Source: Akkermansiaceae bacterium (GTDB lineage: Bacteria > Verrucomicrobiota > Verrucomicrobiia > Verrucomicrobiales > Akkermansiaceae). Taken from it: 64,000 bases of DNA. A program made the translations under genes and the position numbers. The DNA is taken from positions 91,375-155,374 of the forward strand of contig JALOTY010000003.1 in NCBI GenBank assembly GCA_025457665.1. Direction: 5' to 3'. The notes beneath the pieces were generated by a model that made no database searches, was not told the DNA's origin, and saw nothing but the letters and a program-made list of their open reading frames with translations. Of the stretch, positions 43,110 through 51,836 are shown piece after piece (positions within the stretch are counted from its first letter, which is position 1; every line of letters starts with the position of its first letter).

Positions 43110-43586
43110 TGGGCTTCGCGGCGGAGGGGCTGTTTCTCAAGTCTTCCGTCTGTCGTCTTCCCGTCTGTCGTCTTTTGAGTAACAACGAAAAAATCGAAAG
43201 GAACGAAAGGGAACAGACGGTGGTTTGAAAAGCTGAAATGCTGAAACACTGAAAAGCTGAAATAGAGAGGGCTTCGCGCGGAGCTTGGGCTGATTCTTGC
43301 TCCTTGCTACCCGCTCCTCGCTACTGCGGAGGGGACCACGGAATACGCGGAAAACACGGAAGGATCAGCTGGTGGTTTGAAAAGCTGAAATGCTGAAACA
43401 CTGAAAAGCTGAAATAGAGCGGAGCCATGGCTGTTTCTTGCTCCTTGCTACCCGCTCCTTGCTACCCGCACCTGAAGCGACTCGGAAAAGGCGAAAGGGA
43501 CGGCCGATGCCAAGTTCGGCCCACGAAGAAACCCGGCACTGAGGAGTTCAGTGGCCGGGTTTGGAGGAGAGCGGTTTGGGGGAAGT
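43110..43586. repeat. Dispersed repeat copies C and D in a gene-free gap
   Basis: No gene is visible in these 477 bases. After a run of GTCTTCCGTCTGTCGTCTTC words (43137-43175) and AACGAAAAAATCGAAAGG (43182-43199), two head-to-tail copies of the GGTGGTTTGAAAAGCTGAAA repeat start at 43219 and 43371. Copy C is about 150 bp; copy D is shorter and ends in TTGCTACCCGC repeats near 43475. They match the copies at 40792 and 41057 closely. Confidence 0.85.
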
Positions 43587-44129
43587 TTAGCGATCGAGGA
43601 TCGAGTTCCAGTGTTCGATGTGATCGGCTTGGGAGGTGAAGAGGGCGGTGGTGTCGTCGTGGATGGTGATGGAGCGGATGGCGTCGCCCTTGCCATCGGC
43701 TTTGCAGCCGGGTTCGCCGGTGTTGACCTTGCCGATGATGGCGCCGACCACGTCCTGGCCACCGGTGACTTCGCCGAAGACCGAGTGGCGGTTGTCGAGG
43801 AAGGGGGTGGGGACGAGGGTGATGAAGAATTGCGAGCCATTGGTGCCAGGGCCGGCATTGGCCATCGAGAAAATGCCGGGTTTGGAGTGGCGGAGGTCGG
43901 CGTGGAACTCATCGGCAAACTTGTAGCCCGGGCCGCCGCGGCCGGTGCCGGTGGGGTCGCCGCCCTGGATCATGAAGCGATCGATCACCCGGTGGAAGGC
44001 GATGCCATCGTAGTAACCGCGCTTGGCGAGATTGAGGAAATTGGCGGAGGTCAGCGGGGCCTTGGCGGCGAAGATGGTTGCCTGGATGTCGCCTTTGTCG
44101 GTGTGGAGCGTGATGCGGATGTCGGACAT
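43587..44129 (-). CDS. Peptidyl-prolyl cis-trans isomerase, cyclophilin type
   Basis: 180 residues from ATG 44129; another in-frame ATG at 44150 adds seven residues. The cyclophilin core is complete: [20 protein letters not shown] then [40 protein letters not shown] and [19 protein letters not shown]. No signal peptide is seen, so it is probably cytoplasmic. A C-terminal extension of about 35 residues ([20 protein letters not shown]) is unusual. Confidence 0.94.
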   Translation of the reverse strand: MSDIRITLHTDKGDIQATIFAAKAPLTSANFLNLAKRGYYDGIAFHRVIDRFMIQGGDPTGTGRGGPGYKFADEFHADLRHSKPGIFSMANAGPGTNGSQFFITLVPTPFLDNRHSVFGEVTGGQDVVGAIIGKVNTGEPGCKADGKGDAIRSITIHDDTTALFTSQADHIEHWNSILDR

Positions 44130-44504
44130 GCCGGAGAGTTTCGGCGGCATCCCGCGCTTGCCAAGCGCGAAGTCCCGGCAAGGAAAAGGACCTCGATGCC
44201 CGAAGTGCGCGTTTCCATCCCAAGACAACTGCAATCCCGTAGCCGTAGTCCGTCGTTTTTCTCCGGCGGGGAAGGCTTTCGGGGGCTTGGGATGCCAAAA
44301 TCCGATGGGAACAACGAAAGGAACGAAAGAGGCGAAATTTCAGGGAGATGATCGGGAAGAAGGCCTTACCTTCCGGGTGCTGGTGACCGCATTCCCTGAG
44401 CTGTCCAGCTTGCCACAAGCTCAGAAGGCAAGGCTGGGAGGGAAACCCAGTGGCTGAAAGGTCCGGGGGGGAGCTGGAACCTCTCGCCGATTCGATTCGC
44501 CTCA
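44130..44504. other. Gap of 375 bases, no gene seen
   Basis: No start-to-stop frame here looks like a protein. The stretch holds an AACGAAAGGAACGAAAGAGG word near 44319 shared with other gaps and two hairpin-capable segments around 44410-44455 (CTTGCC...GGCAAG and CTGGG...CCCAG). No riboswitch consensus was recognised. It probably contains the cyclophilin promoter. Confidence 0.5.
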
Positions 44505-44906
44505 TTAATCCCCTGAATCGACTGCGATGATCTGTCCATTCTTCAAGACAACGGTGACACCGAGATCGCCCCAGGAATCGTCACCTGTCACATCGACGCT
44601 CGCGAGGCCCATCGACGGATACTCGGAGAGGTCGACAGAGAGAATCTCTGCTGACTCGGTGCGTAACTTATCCCAATCGGAGACACTGTTCCGGGCAGCC
44701 GCCAGGATCGGTTCCTTCAACTGTTGGACCATCGGGGCCAGCGTCCTCGCCCACTCGAAAATGGCAAGATCGAGATCCCGTGGCCCATAGGTGAAATCGA
44801 TTCCATCGACGGTGAGTTCCCATTGCTCAACCTGACGGGAAAAGCTCGCAGTCAAACCACCAACGGTGACAGGCTCAGGGGATGAGGGTTTATTGAAGGG
44901 CCACAT
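44505..44906 (-). CDS. Hypothetical acidic protein, 133 residues
   Basis: Not recognised. The protein starts MWPFNKPSSPEPVTVGGLTA and is acidic, with alternating predicted strands at both ends (QWELTVDGIDFTYGP and LASVDVTGDDSWGDLGVTVV) around a helix (IFEWARTLAPMVQQLKEPIL). No cysteine, signal peptide or membrane segment. It follows the DUF6794-type lipoprotein gene by 46 bases on the same strand. The size and composition would suit an immunity or accessory protein, but this is only a guess. Confidence 0.65.
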   Translation of the reverse strand: MWPFNKPSSPEPVTVGGLTASFSRQVEQWELTVDGIDFTYGPRDLDLAIFEWARTLAPMVQQLKEPILAAARNSVSDWDKLRTESAEILSVDLSEYPSMGLASVDVTGDDSWGDLGVTVVLKNGQIIAVDSGD

Positions 44907-44952
44907 ATTCTAAACAAAACCCTTACGGGACACGTCAAAGGCCTGCCACCAG

Positions 44953-45711
44953 CTACTGGGAGCGCCTCCCCGCTTCTGGTTCAGGTTTCTCATTTCCCTC
45001 CGGCTTCGACTCCGGGACGGTAGCGGGTTGGCCACCGCGGCCTTGTTCGCTTTTGAAGGTTTCCGAGGGTCTCCAGCCGACCTTATGATAAAAGAAAAAC
45101 TCGCGCTCCTCCACATGGCAGATACCAAAAAAATATTCTCGTTCTGGGTGCGCGCGCGAAACTCCACACCCCTCATAACCAGTCTCCATCTCCTTCCCGC
45201 ATGTCGGGCAACTTAGATCTAGGGGCGCGACAGTGTCGGTCTCCGCCCAGAAGTCCCGATAATACTTAACCAATTCTTCGAGTTTGATCTCCGTGCCTCT
45301 GACTCGGCGGGAGAAGGCAGTGTTGATGATCGCCGACATGTCATCAGCGTGATAGATCCCAAGCCTAGCGAAATAGCGGCTCAACGGAGAATCGCCCCAC
45401 AGGCCCCAAGAATTCCGTATGCCTATCCCGCTACCGAAATGCGCCATGGTAGCATACTCCTCTCCAGCATCCTCGACGATCTTCCTATCTTTGTCAGTGA
45501 GCCCCTTCATCATGAGATCAAGTGCCTCATCAAGGGTTTTGGGAATCGGTTCGTCCGCTGTGATTTCGTCTTTCGTGCCGGCGAACGGATCGGCCTGCTC
45601 CGCTGGCGATTCCTTCGTTGGACTCGCTGCAGCCTCATCGGCTGGTTGATCACAACCCGCAAAGAGTAACCCGGGTATCGAAGCAGCGAGGGATAGCGAA
45701 GGGAGTCTCAT
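44953..45711 (-). CDS. Lipoprotein with DUF6794-like domain
   Basis: 252 residues. Lipoprotein signal MRLPSLSLAASIPGLLFAGC (lipid Cys20), then an acidic low-complexity stretch. Residues about 55-155 fit the DUF6794 pattern: IPKTLDEALDLMMKGLTDKD, HFGSGIGIRNSWGLWGDSPL, SRYFARLGIYHADDMSAIIN and LVKYYRDFW. Residues about 165-215 carry a zinc-ribbon-like CPTCG and later GYEGCG and GICHVEE cysteines. A charged Glu/Pro tail ends the protein. The function is unknown. Confidence 0.7.
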   Translation of the reverse strand: MRLPSLSLAASIPGLLFAGCDQPADEAAASPTKESPAEQADPFAGTKDEITADEPIPKTLDEALDLMMKGLTDKDRKIVEDAGEEYATMAHFGSGIGIRNSWGLWGDSPLSRYFARLGIYHADDMSAIINTAFSRRVRGTEIKLEELVKYYRDFWAETDTVAPLDLSCPTCGKEMETGYEGCGVSRAHPEREYFFGICHVEEREFFFYHKVGWRPSETFKSEQGRGGQPATVPESKPEGNEKPEPEAGRRSQ

Positions 45712-46237
45712 TTTCTCAAGCGAAAAGAATAATTCGCCTCGTGCCCGGATGCCCTATAGCAGGAGGATGAAGTCCAATCTAAGATCGCAGGGAAGATACG
45801 GATTTTCAAGGAGATTTCTGGCCTTGGGACCATAGATCGGGTGAGGTCGCGCAGTAGTCGTCCGGCGTGTCTGGGAAAGACTGATATAGGCGTATCGCCG
45901 CGGGAAGTGCCAAGTGCCAAGTGCCAAGTGCCAAGTTCCGGCGCAGTCAGAAGATCGGTAATCCCGAGCTTCGCGAAGGACTTTCGGCTTTTCAGGAGGT
46001 GCTGTGCTTCGTTCGGGTTCTTTGCTTGGGTCTTTGGCTTTGGGACTGTGGGTGAAGGATGCACCCCCAACGGACTGGAGCGGGACGCGTCAGCTACTTT
46101 TTTGCCATCTGCCATCCAAGATCGGCTGTTCCTTTTCGTTCCTTTCGATCCTTTCGTTGTTCCCAACTTCATCAGTCTTTCCGTGTTTTCCGCGTGTTCC
46201 GTGTCCTTGTGTTTCGTTGCGTGAAGCAAGGTGAGGC
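45712..46237. repeat. Gene-free gap with tandem AAGTGCC repeats and family words
   Basis: 526 bases without a credible gene; a 218-codon open frame across it is made of repeat translation. A tandem array of AAGTGCC, four perfect and one degenerate unit, spans 45905-45939. At 46128-46225 the words TTCCTTTCGATCCTTTCGTTG and TTCCGTGTTTTCCGCGTGTTC appear; these are reverse complements of words in the 40.8 and 43.2 kb repeats. Confidence 0.7.
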
Positions 46238-47368
46238 TCAGGCGAGTTCGGCGGCGATGGCATCGACGAGTGGGGCTCCTTGCGGGGTGAGGATGAAATG
46301 TGCATCGCGGATCACTGCGAGGCCTTGATCGATGAGGTTTGTGGGATCGGCAGGAGCGAGCCAATGAAGCGGAAGTCCGGTGCTGGTGCGGAGGAGGAGG
46401 GCGATGCGTTCGAGGCGGATTTCGTCGTGCCCGAGGTATTCGCTGTGGCTGATGGCGTGGCCGATGCGGGCAATCATTTCGAGGTATCTCGGGGTATCGG
46501 CGATGTTGCTATGGCGGATCATTTCACGCCCTGGCGTTTCCGGGGATCCGGGAAGGGTGGAAACCGCGGAGGGGCCGAGGCCGAGGTAGGACTCGCCCTG
46601 CCAGTAGCCTTGATTGTGCGTCGAACGATGCCCCGGACGGGCGTAGTTGCTCGTTTCGTAGTGCTCGTATCCGGCGACGGTGAGGAGCTCGTGGGCGAGG
46701 TGAAATTGGGTGGCATCGCGATCCTCATCGGCATCCATTTCCCCGCGACGGAGGCTTTCGAAGAAACCGGTGTCTTCCTCGTAGGTGAGATTGTAGGCAG
46801 AGATATGGTCGGGATCGAGGGCGATGGCGGTTTCGAGCGTGTGTCGCCAATCCTCATGGCTGAGACCCGGGACGGAGAACATGAGGTCGATGTTCACCGA
46901 TGGCATTCCTGCCGCACGGAGAATGCGGACGGACTCGGCGGCTTGGGAGGGATCGTGCTCGCGACCGAGGGTTTCGAGGACGTGGGGAGTGAAGGACTGG
47001 ATGCCGAGGGAAACTCGACGGATGCCGAGATGGCGGAAGAGGGTGGCTTTTTCGAGATCGAAGGTGGCGGGGTTGGCCTCGAAGGCGATTTCATCGAGAG
47101 TATCGAAGTCGATTTCATCGCTCAGACCTTCGAAGAGCCGGGAGAGGTGGGTGGGTGAGAGCATCGATGGGGTGCCGCCGCCGAGGTAGAGCGTGCGCGG
47201 GGCGGAGGGCTGGCCATCGAGGCCGGGCTGGGGGTGGAGGCGATGGCGGGTTTCGGCGAGCAGGGCATCGATGAATCCGCCGATCGAGGTCCCGCCCGGG
47301 GTGTGCTTGTGGAAAGAGCAGTAGGGGCAGACGCGGTGGCAGAAGGGGATGTGGAGGTAAACCAGCAT
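46238..47368 (-). CDS. hemW: HemW-type radical SAM protein (coproporphyrinogen oxidase-like)
   Basis: 376 residues. The radical SAM cluster motif is HIPFCHRVCPYCSFHK (CxxxCxYC), with the extra Cys-free HemW form. TLYLGGGTPSMLS, FEANPATFDLEKA, GIRRVSLGIQSFTPHVLETL and NIDLMFSVPGLSHEDWRHTL are family features. HemW inserts heme into proteins and is distinct from true HemN, which has an additional N-terminal region. It is divergent from fabD with 85 bases between. Confidence 0.92.
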   Translation of the reverse strand: MLVYLHIPFCHRVCPYCSFHKHTPGGTSIGGFIDALLAETRHRLHPQPGLDGQPSAPRTLYLGGGTPSMLSPTHLSRLFEGLSDEIDFDTLDEIAFEANPATFDLEKATLFRHLGIRRVSLGIQSFTPHVLETLGREHDPSQAAESVRILRAAGMPSVNIDLMFSVPGLSHEDWRHTLETAIALDPDHISAYNLTYEEDTGFFESLRRGEMDADEDRDATQFHLAHELLTVAGYEHYETSNYARPGHRSTHNQGYWQGESYLGLGPSAVSTLPGSPETPGREMIRHSNIADTPRYLEMIARIGHAISHSEYLGHDEIRLERIALLLRTSTGLPLHWLAPADPTNLIDQGLAVIRDAHFILTPQGAPLVDAIAAELA

Positions 47369-47453
47369 GGGCGGCGGTGGGCGGGGCGGAATGACAAATG
47401 GTGCGGGGAAGACCTTGATCGCGGGAGCGGGCTGTGTCTAGGAGGGCGGCGAC

Positions 47454-48380
47454 ATGAGCGACGTGGTTCTCCTTTTTTCCGGACAGGGCGCCCAGAAGGT
47501 GGGCATGGGCAGGGATTTTCATGAGGCCTCGGCAGCGGCCCGTGAGAGGTTCGCGGCGGCGGATGCGGCCTTGGGATTCGGGCTTTCCCAAGTGATGTTC
47601 GAGGGTCCGGAGGACGAACTGACGCGGACTTCGCGCTGCCAACCGGCACTCTACCTGCATGGACTGGTGGCCCTGGAAATGCTGCGTGAGCGTCTGCCTG
47701 GACTGCGACCCGTGGCGGCGGCAGGGCTTTCGCTCGGGGAATTCACGGCCCATGCGGCGGCGGGGACTTTTTCGTTTGAGGATGGGCTTCGACTGGTGGC
47801 GCGGCGGGGGGGATTCATGGAGGAGGCCTGCGAGGCGACTCGCGGGGCGATGGCCGCGATGATCGGTGGGGAGGAAGCGGCGGTGGTGCAACTGGCTGCG
47901 GAATCCGGCGTGGATGTGGCGAACTTCAACTGCCCGGGGCAAATTGTCGTGTCCGGCAGCGAAGAGGGAGTCGATGCCGCGGTAGCCGGGGCGAAGGAAA
48001 AGGGGATCCGCAAGGCGGTGAAGCTGAAGGTCGCCGGTGCCTATCACAGCCGGCTGATGCAATCGGCCCAGGATCAACTTGCGGCCGAATTGGCGGCCGT
48101 GGAAATTTCCACCCCGGCCATCCCGGTGGTATGCAATTTCGCCGCGAAGGTCGTGAGCGATGCCGGGGAAATCCGTGAGATGTTAGAGAAGCAGGTCACG
48201 GGCTCGGTGCGTTGGACGGAATCGATCCGCGCGCTGGTGGCGGCGGGTCACACGACTTTCCTCGAACTCGGGCCGGGCAAGGTGCTGGCCGGTCTGGTAT
48301 CGAAAATCGCCCCCGAGGCCCGCGTGATCAGCATCGAGGACCTCGCCAGTCTGGAGGCGGCGGTGGAAGCCTTGGGCTGA
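47454..48380 (+). CDS. fabD: Malonyl-CoA:ACP transacylase
   Basis: Loads malonyl onto acyl carrier protein for fatty acid synthesis. 308 residues, normal length. LLFSGQGAQKVGMGRDF at the start, active-site GLSLGEFTAHAAAG (Ser within GLSLGE), NFNCPGQIVVSGS and AGAYHSRLMQSA with the catalytic histidine. AGGAGG lies 8 bases before the ATG. Other fab genes are not adjacent. Confidence 0.95.
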   Translation: MSDVVLLFSGQGAQKVGMGRDFHEASAAARERFAAADAALGFGLSQVMFEGPEDELTRTSRCQPALYLHGLVALEMLRERLPGLRPVAAAGLSLGEFTAHAAAGTFSFEDGLRLVARRGGFMEEACEATRGAMAAMIGGEEAAVVQLAAESGVDVANFNCPGQIVVSGSEEGVDAAVAGAKEKGIRKAVKLKVAGAYHSRLMQSAQDQLAAELAAVEISTPAIPVVCNFAAKVVSDAGEIREMLEKQVTGSVRWTESIRALVAAGHTTFLELGPGKVLAGLVSKIAPEARVISIEDLASLEAAVEALG

Positions 48381-48398
48381 AATCCGGTTTCCAACCCC

Positions 48399-51300
48399 TC
48401 ACTCCGCATCCCCGCGGTTTCGATAGATCGGCACGAAGGGCTTCTCGACGGCTTTTTCGACATCGTCGAGGAGGACCTCCACGGCGGTCTCGAGCTGCTT
48501 GTCTTTTCCGGCGACGAGATCGGCGGGATCGGGCCAGACGATGACATCCGGCACGGCACCGTTCATTTCCATGTCTTGGCCGCTGTCCGGCAGGAACCAG
48601 CCGCGGAAGGGGACACGCAGCGTTCCGGCATCGAGAATCTGATCACGGGCGGCGGAGATCACGCCACCGGCGGTGGGCACGCCGACGATTTTCCCGCGGT
48701 TCAGGTTCTTGATCGCGTGGGCGAAGATCTCGGCATTTGAGTAGGAGTTCTCATTGCAGAGCACGACGAGCGGCTTGTGCCAGGAGGCATAGACCTTGCG
48801 GTCCTGGGGATAGCCCGGGCCGCCGTTGCGGGGGATGGTGACGGCGTGTTTCGGCTGGCAGAGGACGGTGAGCAGGTGGTCGGTGATGAAGCCGCCGCTG
48901 TTGTCGCGGATATCGATGATCAGGCCGCTCTTGCCATGGCCGGCGGCGTAGATCTGGCGTTCGAACTGCTCGAACTCGTTCCAGAACATGCGGGCGATGT
49001 GGATGTAGCCGAGCTTGCCATCCGACCATTCCTCCACGCGGCGGCGATTGGTGACGACCCACGCGGCTTCGGCGAGTTCGGTGGCCTTTTCGTAGGAAAT
49101 CGGCTGGAGGAGGTGGGTGTGTTCGACCTGATCCTCATCGCGCACGACGACCTCGACGCGACGATCCATGCGGCCATTCATGAAGCGGTGTTCGGGCATG
49201 GAGCCATCGACCCTGCGGCCATCGATGCGGACGATGACATCGCCCGGCCGGATGGGAGGATCGCAGCTTGCGGCAGGGCTATCGGGGATGATTTCTGCGA
49301 CTGTTAGAGGGTCACCGGGCCCGGTGCGGCCGAAGCGGATCCCGACGTGGCGGGTGCTGTGGACCTCGGTGCCATCGTTCTGCCAGGGGCGTGGCCATTC
49401 CTCGGAAATGAAGGTCAGGTGGGAGGCATTCAGCTCGCCGAGCAGCATGGCGACCACGCGGTCGAAGGTGCGGCTATCGGGGGCCTCGGCGGCGGCGCGT
49501 TCGTATTTCGCCAGCATCCGATCCCAGTCCCGACCGTTCATGCCGGGGTCATAGAAGCGGTCCCGCAGCGTGCGCCAGATGATGCGGAAACTGAGTCGCT
49601 GGTGTTCGATGCGGTCGCGGACCATGCGGGTTTCCAGAGGATAGCGGGTAAGGCGGCCATTTTTGAGTCGAGCGGGGGCGCGCTCGACGATCCAATAGAG
49701 CGTCCCATCCTTCTCGGCGCGGATTGGCAGGCCGCGGGCGTCGGCAAGATCATCCATGCGCGCGCTGAAGCGGGGCTCGATGCTGTAGAGGGTGTCGTTC
49801 GAGCTGTTCTTCGATTGGAAAAGTATCGATTCCGAGTCTCCCGACCAAAGGATCCGCTCGGGCTCGATGCCGCGGGTGTTGAGGCGGACGATGCGCTCGC
49901 TGAGGCCATCGAAATCGATGCGCAGTCGCTTTTTCCGCTCGCTGTTGTTAGGGTCTTCGGCGGGTTCTTCCAGAGGGTTTGTGGCTTTCTGATCGCCTTC
50001 TTCCTCTTCGCTTTCGGTGTCGTCTCCCCGGTCCTGATAGAGAGGGTCATCGCGCATGGCGGCTTCGGCTTCGACCTCGCGTCGTTCCCGTGGGCTGCGG
50101 CCGGATTCGGAAATGCGCAGGTTTACACAAAAGAGCCCCATCTCGTTGTTCAGGCGTCGTCCGGTGAAAGCCAGGCGGCGGCCATCGGGTGACCATTTCG
50201 GCGAGCCCTCGAAATCCGGATGCCGGGAAACATTGAATGGCTGGCGGGAGCCATCGGTGGGCAGGATGTAGATGTCGCGATTGAAATTCTGATCCTGCGC
50301 GGCGAAGGCGATCCACTCGCCATCCGGCGACCAATCGAAGGTCGGCGCGTCCCAACACTCGAAAAGGACCTTCGGGTTTTTCGCATCGAGATCCGCGATG
50401 GTGATATTCCCGCTGCCGGCGATCCAACCGAGACGGCTGCCATCCGGGCTGATCGAGAATCTCCGCTTTGGTTCGGGGCCGAAGGTGAGTTGCTCGGTCA
50501 CGAAGTCCTCCGTGCGCCACCAGAAGTCTTCGGGATCCTTGCGGGAAATCCTCCAGATCTGCGATTCCACCCCATCATCGGCGAGGAAATAGATGTAGCG
50601 ACCGTCCGGGCTGAACAGCGGATCATCCTCCAGACGCGCGGTGTGGGTGATGCGGTTCGGCTCACGCAGGACGGTATCCATCACCCACAGTTCGCCCTCA
50701 CCCTTGAAGACGATTTCCAGCCCGCTGGGGGAGAAATCGGCATCGACCGTGCCGGTGATGCGGCGGACTTCCGAATCAAGATCCGGCAAGTCTTCGGCCT
50801 GCCAGATGTCGAGCTTCCGGGCTTCCTGGTCTTTTCCGGGATCGATCCTCCAAAGTTCGAAGCCGCGGCGGAAGACGACCGTGGCGCCATTGGCCGAGAT
50901 CGAGGGCAGCATCACGCCATCTTTCTTGAAATGGGTGAGTTGGACGTCATCGCCGCCGGAGAAACTCCGCGACCAGAGATTGAAGCAGCCGTCCCTTTCC
51001 GAGACGTAATAAAAACCCTTCGAATCCGGCCAGGGCAGGGGAGAGCGGGCTTCGGTCTCCTCCTTGATGTGCTGGGTGAAGGTGGCAGTGGCGGGCTGGT
51101 AGCTCCAGATCGATGAAGCGCGCGGTCCGCGGTAGCCCTTGCGATAAAGCTGCTCGCCCTCGCGGCAGAACATCACCGCAGAGCCGTCGGGAACCCAGGC
51201 GGAGCTGCCGCCTTTTTCATCGAAGAGGTAGCGTTCCGGGGTTTCATTGAGCAGATCGATGAGGATGAGTCGAAAGGGCCTGAATCCGGGCTCATCCCTT

Positions 51301-51698
51301 TCGCCACGAAGCAGCGCGGTCCGGCCATCGGGCGAAATCGCCTCCAAAGTGCCGCCGGAAGAATGGAAGCTGTGCTGGGTGGCGGTTCCACCTTCCGCCG
51401 GCATCGAGAAAAGCTGCAAGGCACCCGCGCGGGTGGAGCAGAAATAAACCGTTTTCCCATCCGGCGAGAACTTCGGATAGCTGTCCCGGGCCGGGTGGGC
51501 GGTGATGCGGGTGGCGCGGCCGCCATCGGAGGAGACCGACCAGATATCGTCGCGCCATTCGAAGACGATCGTCTTTCCATCCGGCGAAAGCGCGGGCCAA
51601 CTCGCCATCGTCACCCGTCCTGCGCCGGGCGGGATGGCCGCGGCGGCGGAAGCGGTGAGGATCGAGAGGATCAGGGTGCTGACCTTGCCAAGACTCAT
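48399..51698 (-). CDS. Tricorn-like protease, S41 family, exported
   Basis: 1099 residues from ATG 51698, which gives a signal peptide (MSLGKVSTLILSILTASAAA). Two beta-propellers are built of repeats such as WPALSPDGKTIVFEWRDDIW, YPKFSPDGKTVYFCSTRAG and PKWSPDGRRLAFTGR (about 25-560), with an acidic insert around 575-620 (DDTESEEEEGD). A C1 helical domain, a PDZ domain (about 815-890, IIPDSPAASCDPPIRPGDVI) and the C2 catalytic domain follow. The nucleophile region is NENSYSNAEIFAHAIKNL, with GGVISA and DIRDNSGGFITDHLL. It probably degrades peptides outside the cytoplasm. Two CTGTTAG-type motifs lie at 49301 and 49945. Confidence 0.93.
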   Translation of the reverse strand: MSLGKVSTLILSILTASAAAAIPPGAGRVTMASWPALSPDGKTIVFEWRDDIWSVSSDGGRATRITAHPARDSYPKFSPDGKTVYFCSTRAGALQLFSMPAEGGTATQHSFHSSGGTLEAISPDGRTALLRGERDEPGFRPFRLILIDLLNETPERYLFDEKGGSSAWVPDGSAVMFCREGEQLYRKGYRGPRASSIWSYQPATATFTQHIKEETEARSPLPWPDSKGFYYVSERDGCFNLWSRSFSGGDDVQLTHFKKDGVMLPSISANGATVVFRRGFELWRIDPGKDQEARKLDIWQAEDLPDLDSEVRRITGTVDADFSPSGLEIVFKGEGELWVMDTVLREPNRITHTARLEDDPLFSPDGRYIYFLADDGVESQIWRISRKDPEDFWWRTEDFVTEQLTFGPEPKRRFSISPDGSRLGWIAGSGNITIADLDAKNPKVLFECWDAPTFDWSPDGEWIAFAAQDQNFNRDIYILPTDGSRQPFNVSRHPDFEGSPKWSPDGRRLAFTGRRLNNEMGLFCVNLRISESGRSPRERREVEAEAAMRDDPLYQDRGDDTESEEEEGDQKATNPLEEPAEDPNNSERKKRLRIDFDGLSERIVRLNTRGIEPERILWSGDSESILFQSKNSSNDTLYSIEPRFSARMDDLADARGLPIRAEKDGTLYWIVERAPARLKNGRLTRYPLETRMVRDRIEHQRLSFRIIWRTLRDRFYDPGMNGRDWDRMLAKYERAAAEAPDSRTFDRVVAMLLGELNASHLTFISEEWPRPWQNDGTEVHSTRHVGIRFGRTGPGDPLTVAEIIPDSPAASCDPPIRPGDVIVRIDGRRVDGSMPEHRFMNGRMDRRVEVVVRDEDQVEHTHLLQPISYEKATELAEAAWVVTNRRRVEEWSDGKLGYIHIARMFWNEFEQFERQIYAAGHGKSGLIIDIRDNSGGFITDHLLTVLCQPKHAVTIPRNGGPGYPQDRKVYASWHKPLVVLCNENSYSNAEIFAHAIKNLNRGKIVGVPTAGGVISAARDQILDAGTLRVPFRGWFLPDSGQDMEMNGAVPDVIVWPDPADLVAGKDKQLETAVEVLLDDVEKAVEKPFVPIYRNRGDAE

Positions 51699-51836
51699 GT
51701 TTCGGGGCAGATACGCAATGACGGGAATGTTCCTAGCGCAAGTATTACGGTTTTCCAAACCATTTTCCCAAGCGCCGGGGTGCCTACCGCAGGTCCCGTG
51801 CCATGAGGGGGATCGGCGGAGGCGGGTCCCTGCGGA

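Larger units (their letters stand above)
3626..49308. repeat. Scattered 8-mer CTGTTAGA / TCTAACAG (at least 11 copies)
   Basis: Exact copies seen by reading: CTGTTAGA at 3626, 5812, 14139, 14208, 28765, 29132 and 49301; TCTAACAG at 30127, 31632, 34909 and 40231. All lie inside genes (phr, cinA, the ABC fusion, purL, the cytochrome/WD40 gene, dnaB, the tricorn-like gene). Relative to the coding frame the motif occurs in different phases (TCT-AAC-AG, CTA-ACA, CTG-TTA-GA, GTT-AGA), so it is not a shared amino-acid motif. At random about one copy would be expected at this base composition. Confidence 0.7.

Noticed and set aside
44400..44460. Riboswitch or structured RNA
   Set aside because: Two short hairpins can be drawn but no known consensus fits, and the stretch looks like part of a dispersed repeat.
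45905..45939. CRISPR array
   Set aside because: Units are 7 bases, head to tail with no spacers; the same holds for the TTTCAGCC array at 63170.
45708..46364. A 218-codon frame on the minus strand
   Set aside because: It runs through the AAGTGCC array and shared intergenic repeat words; His/Arg/Pro-rich translation without domains.
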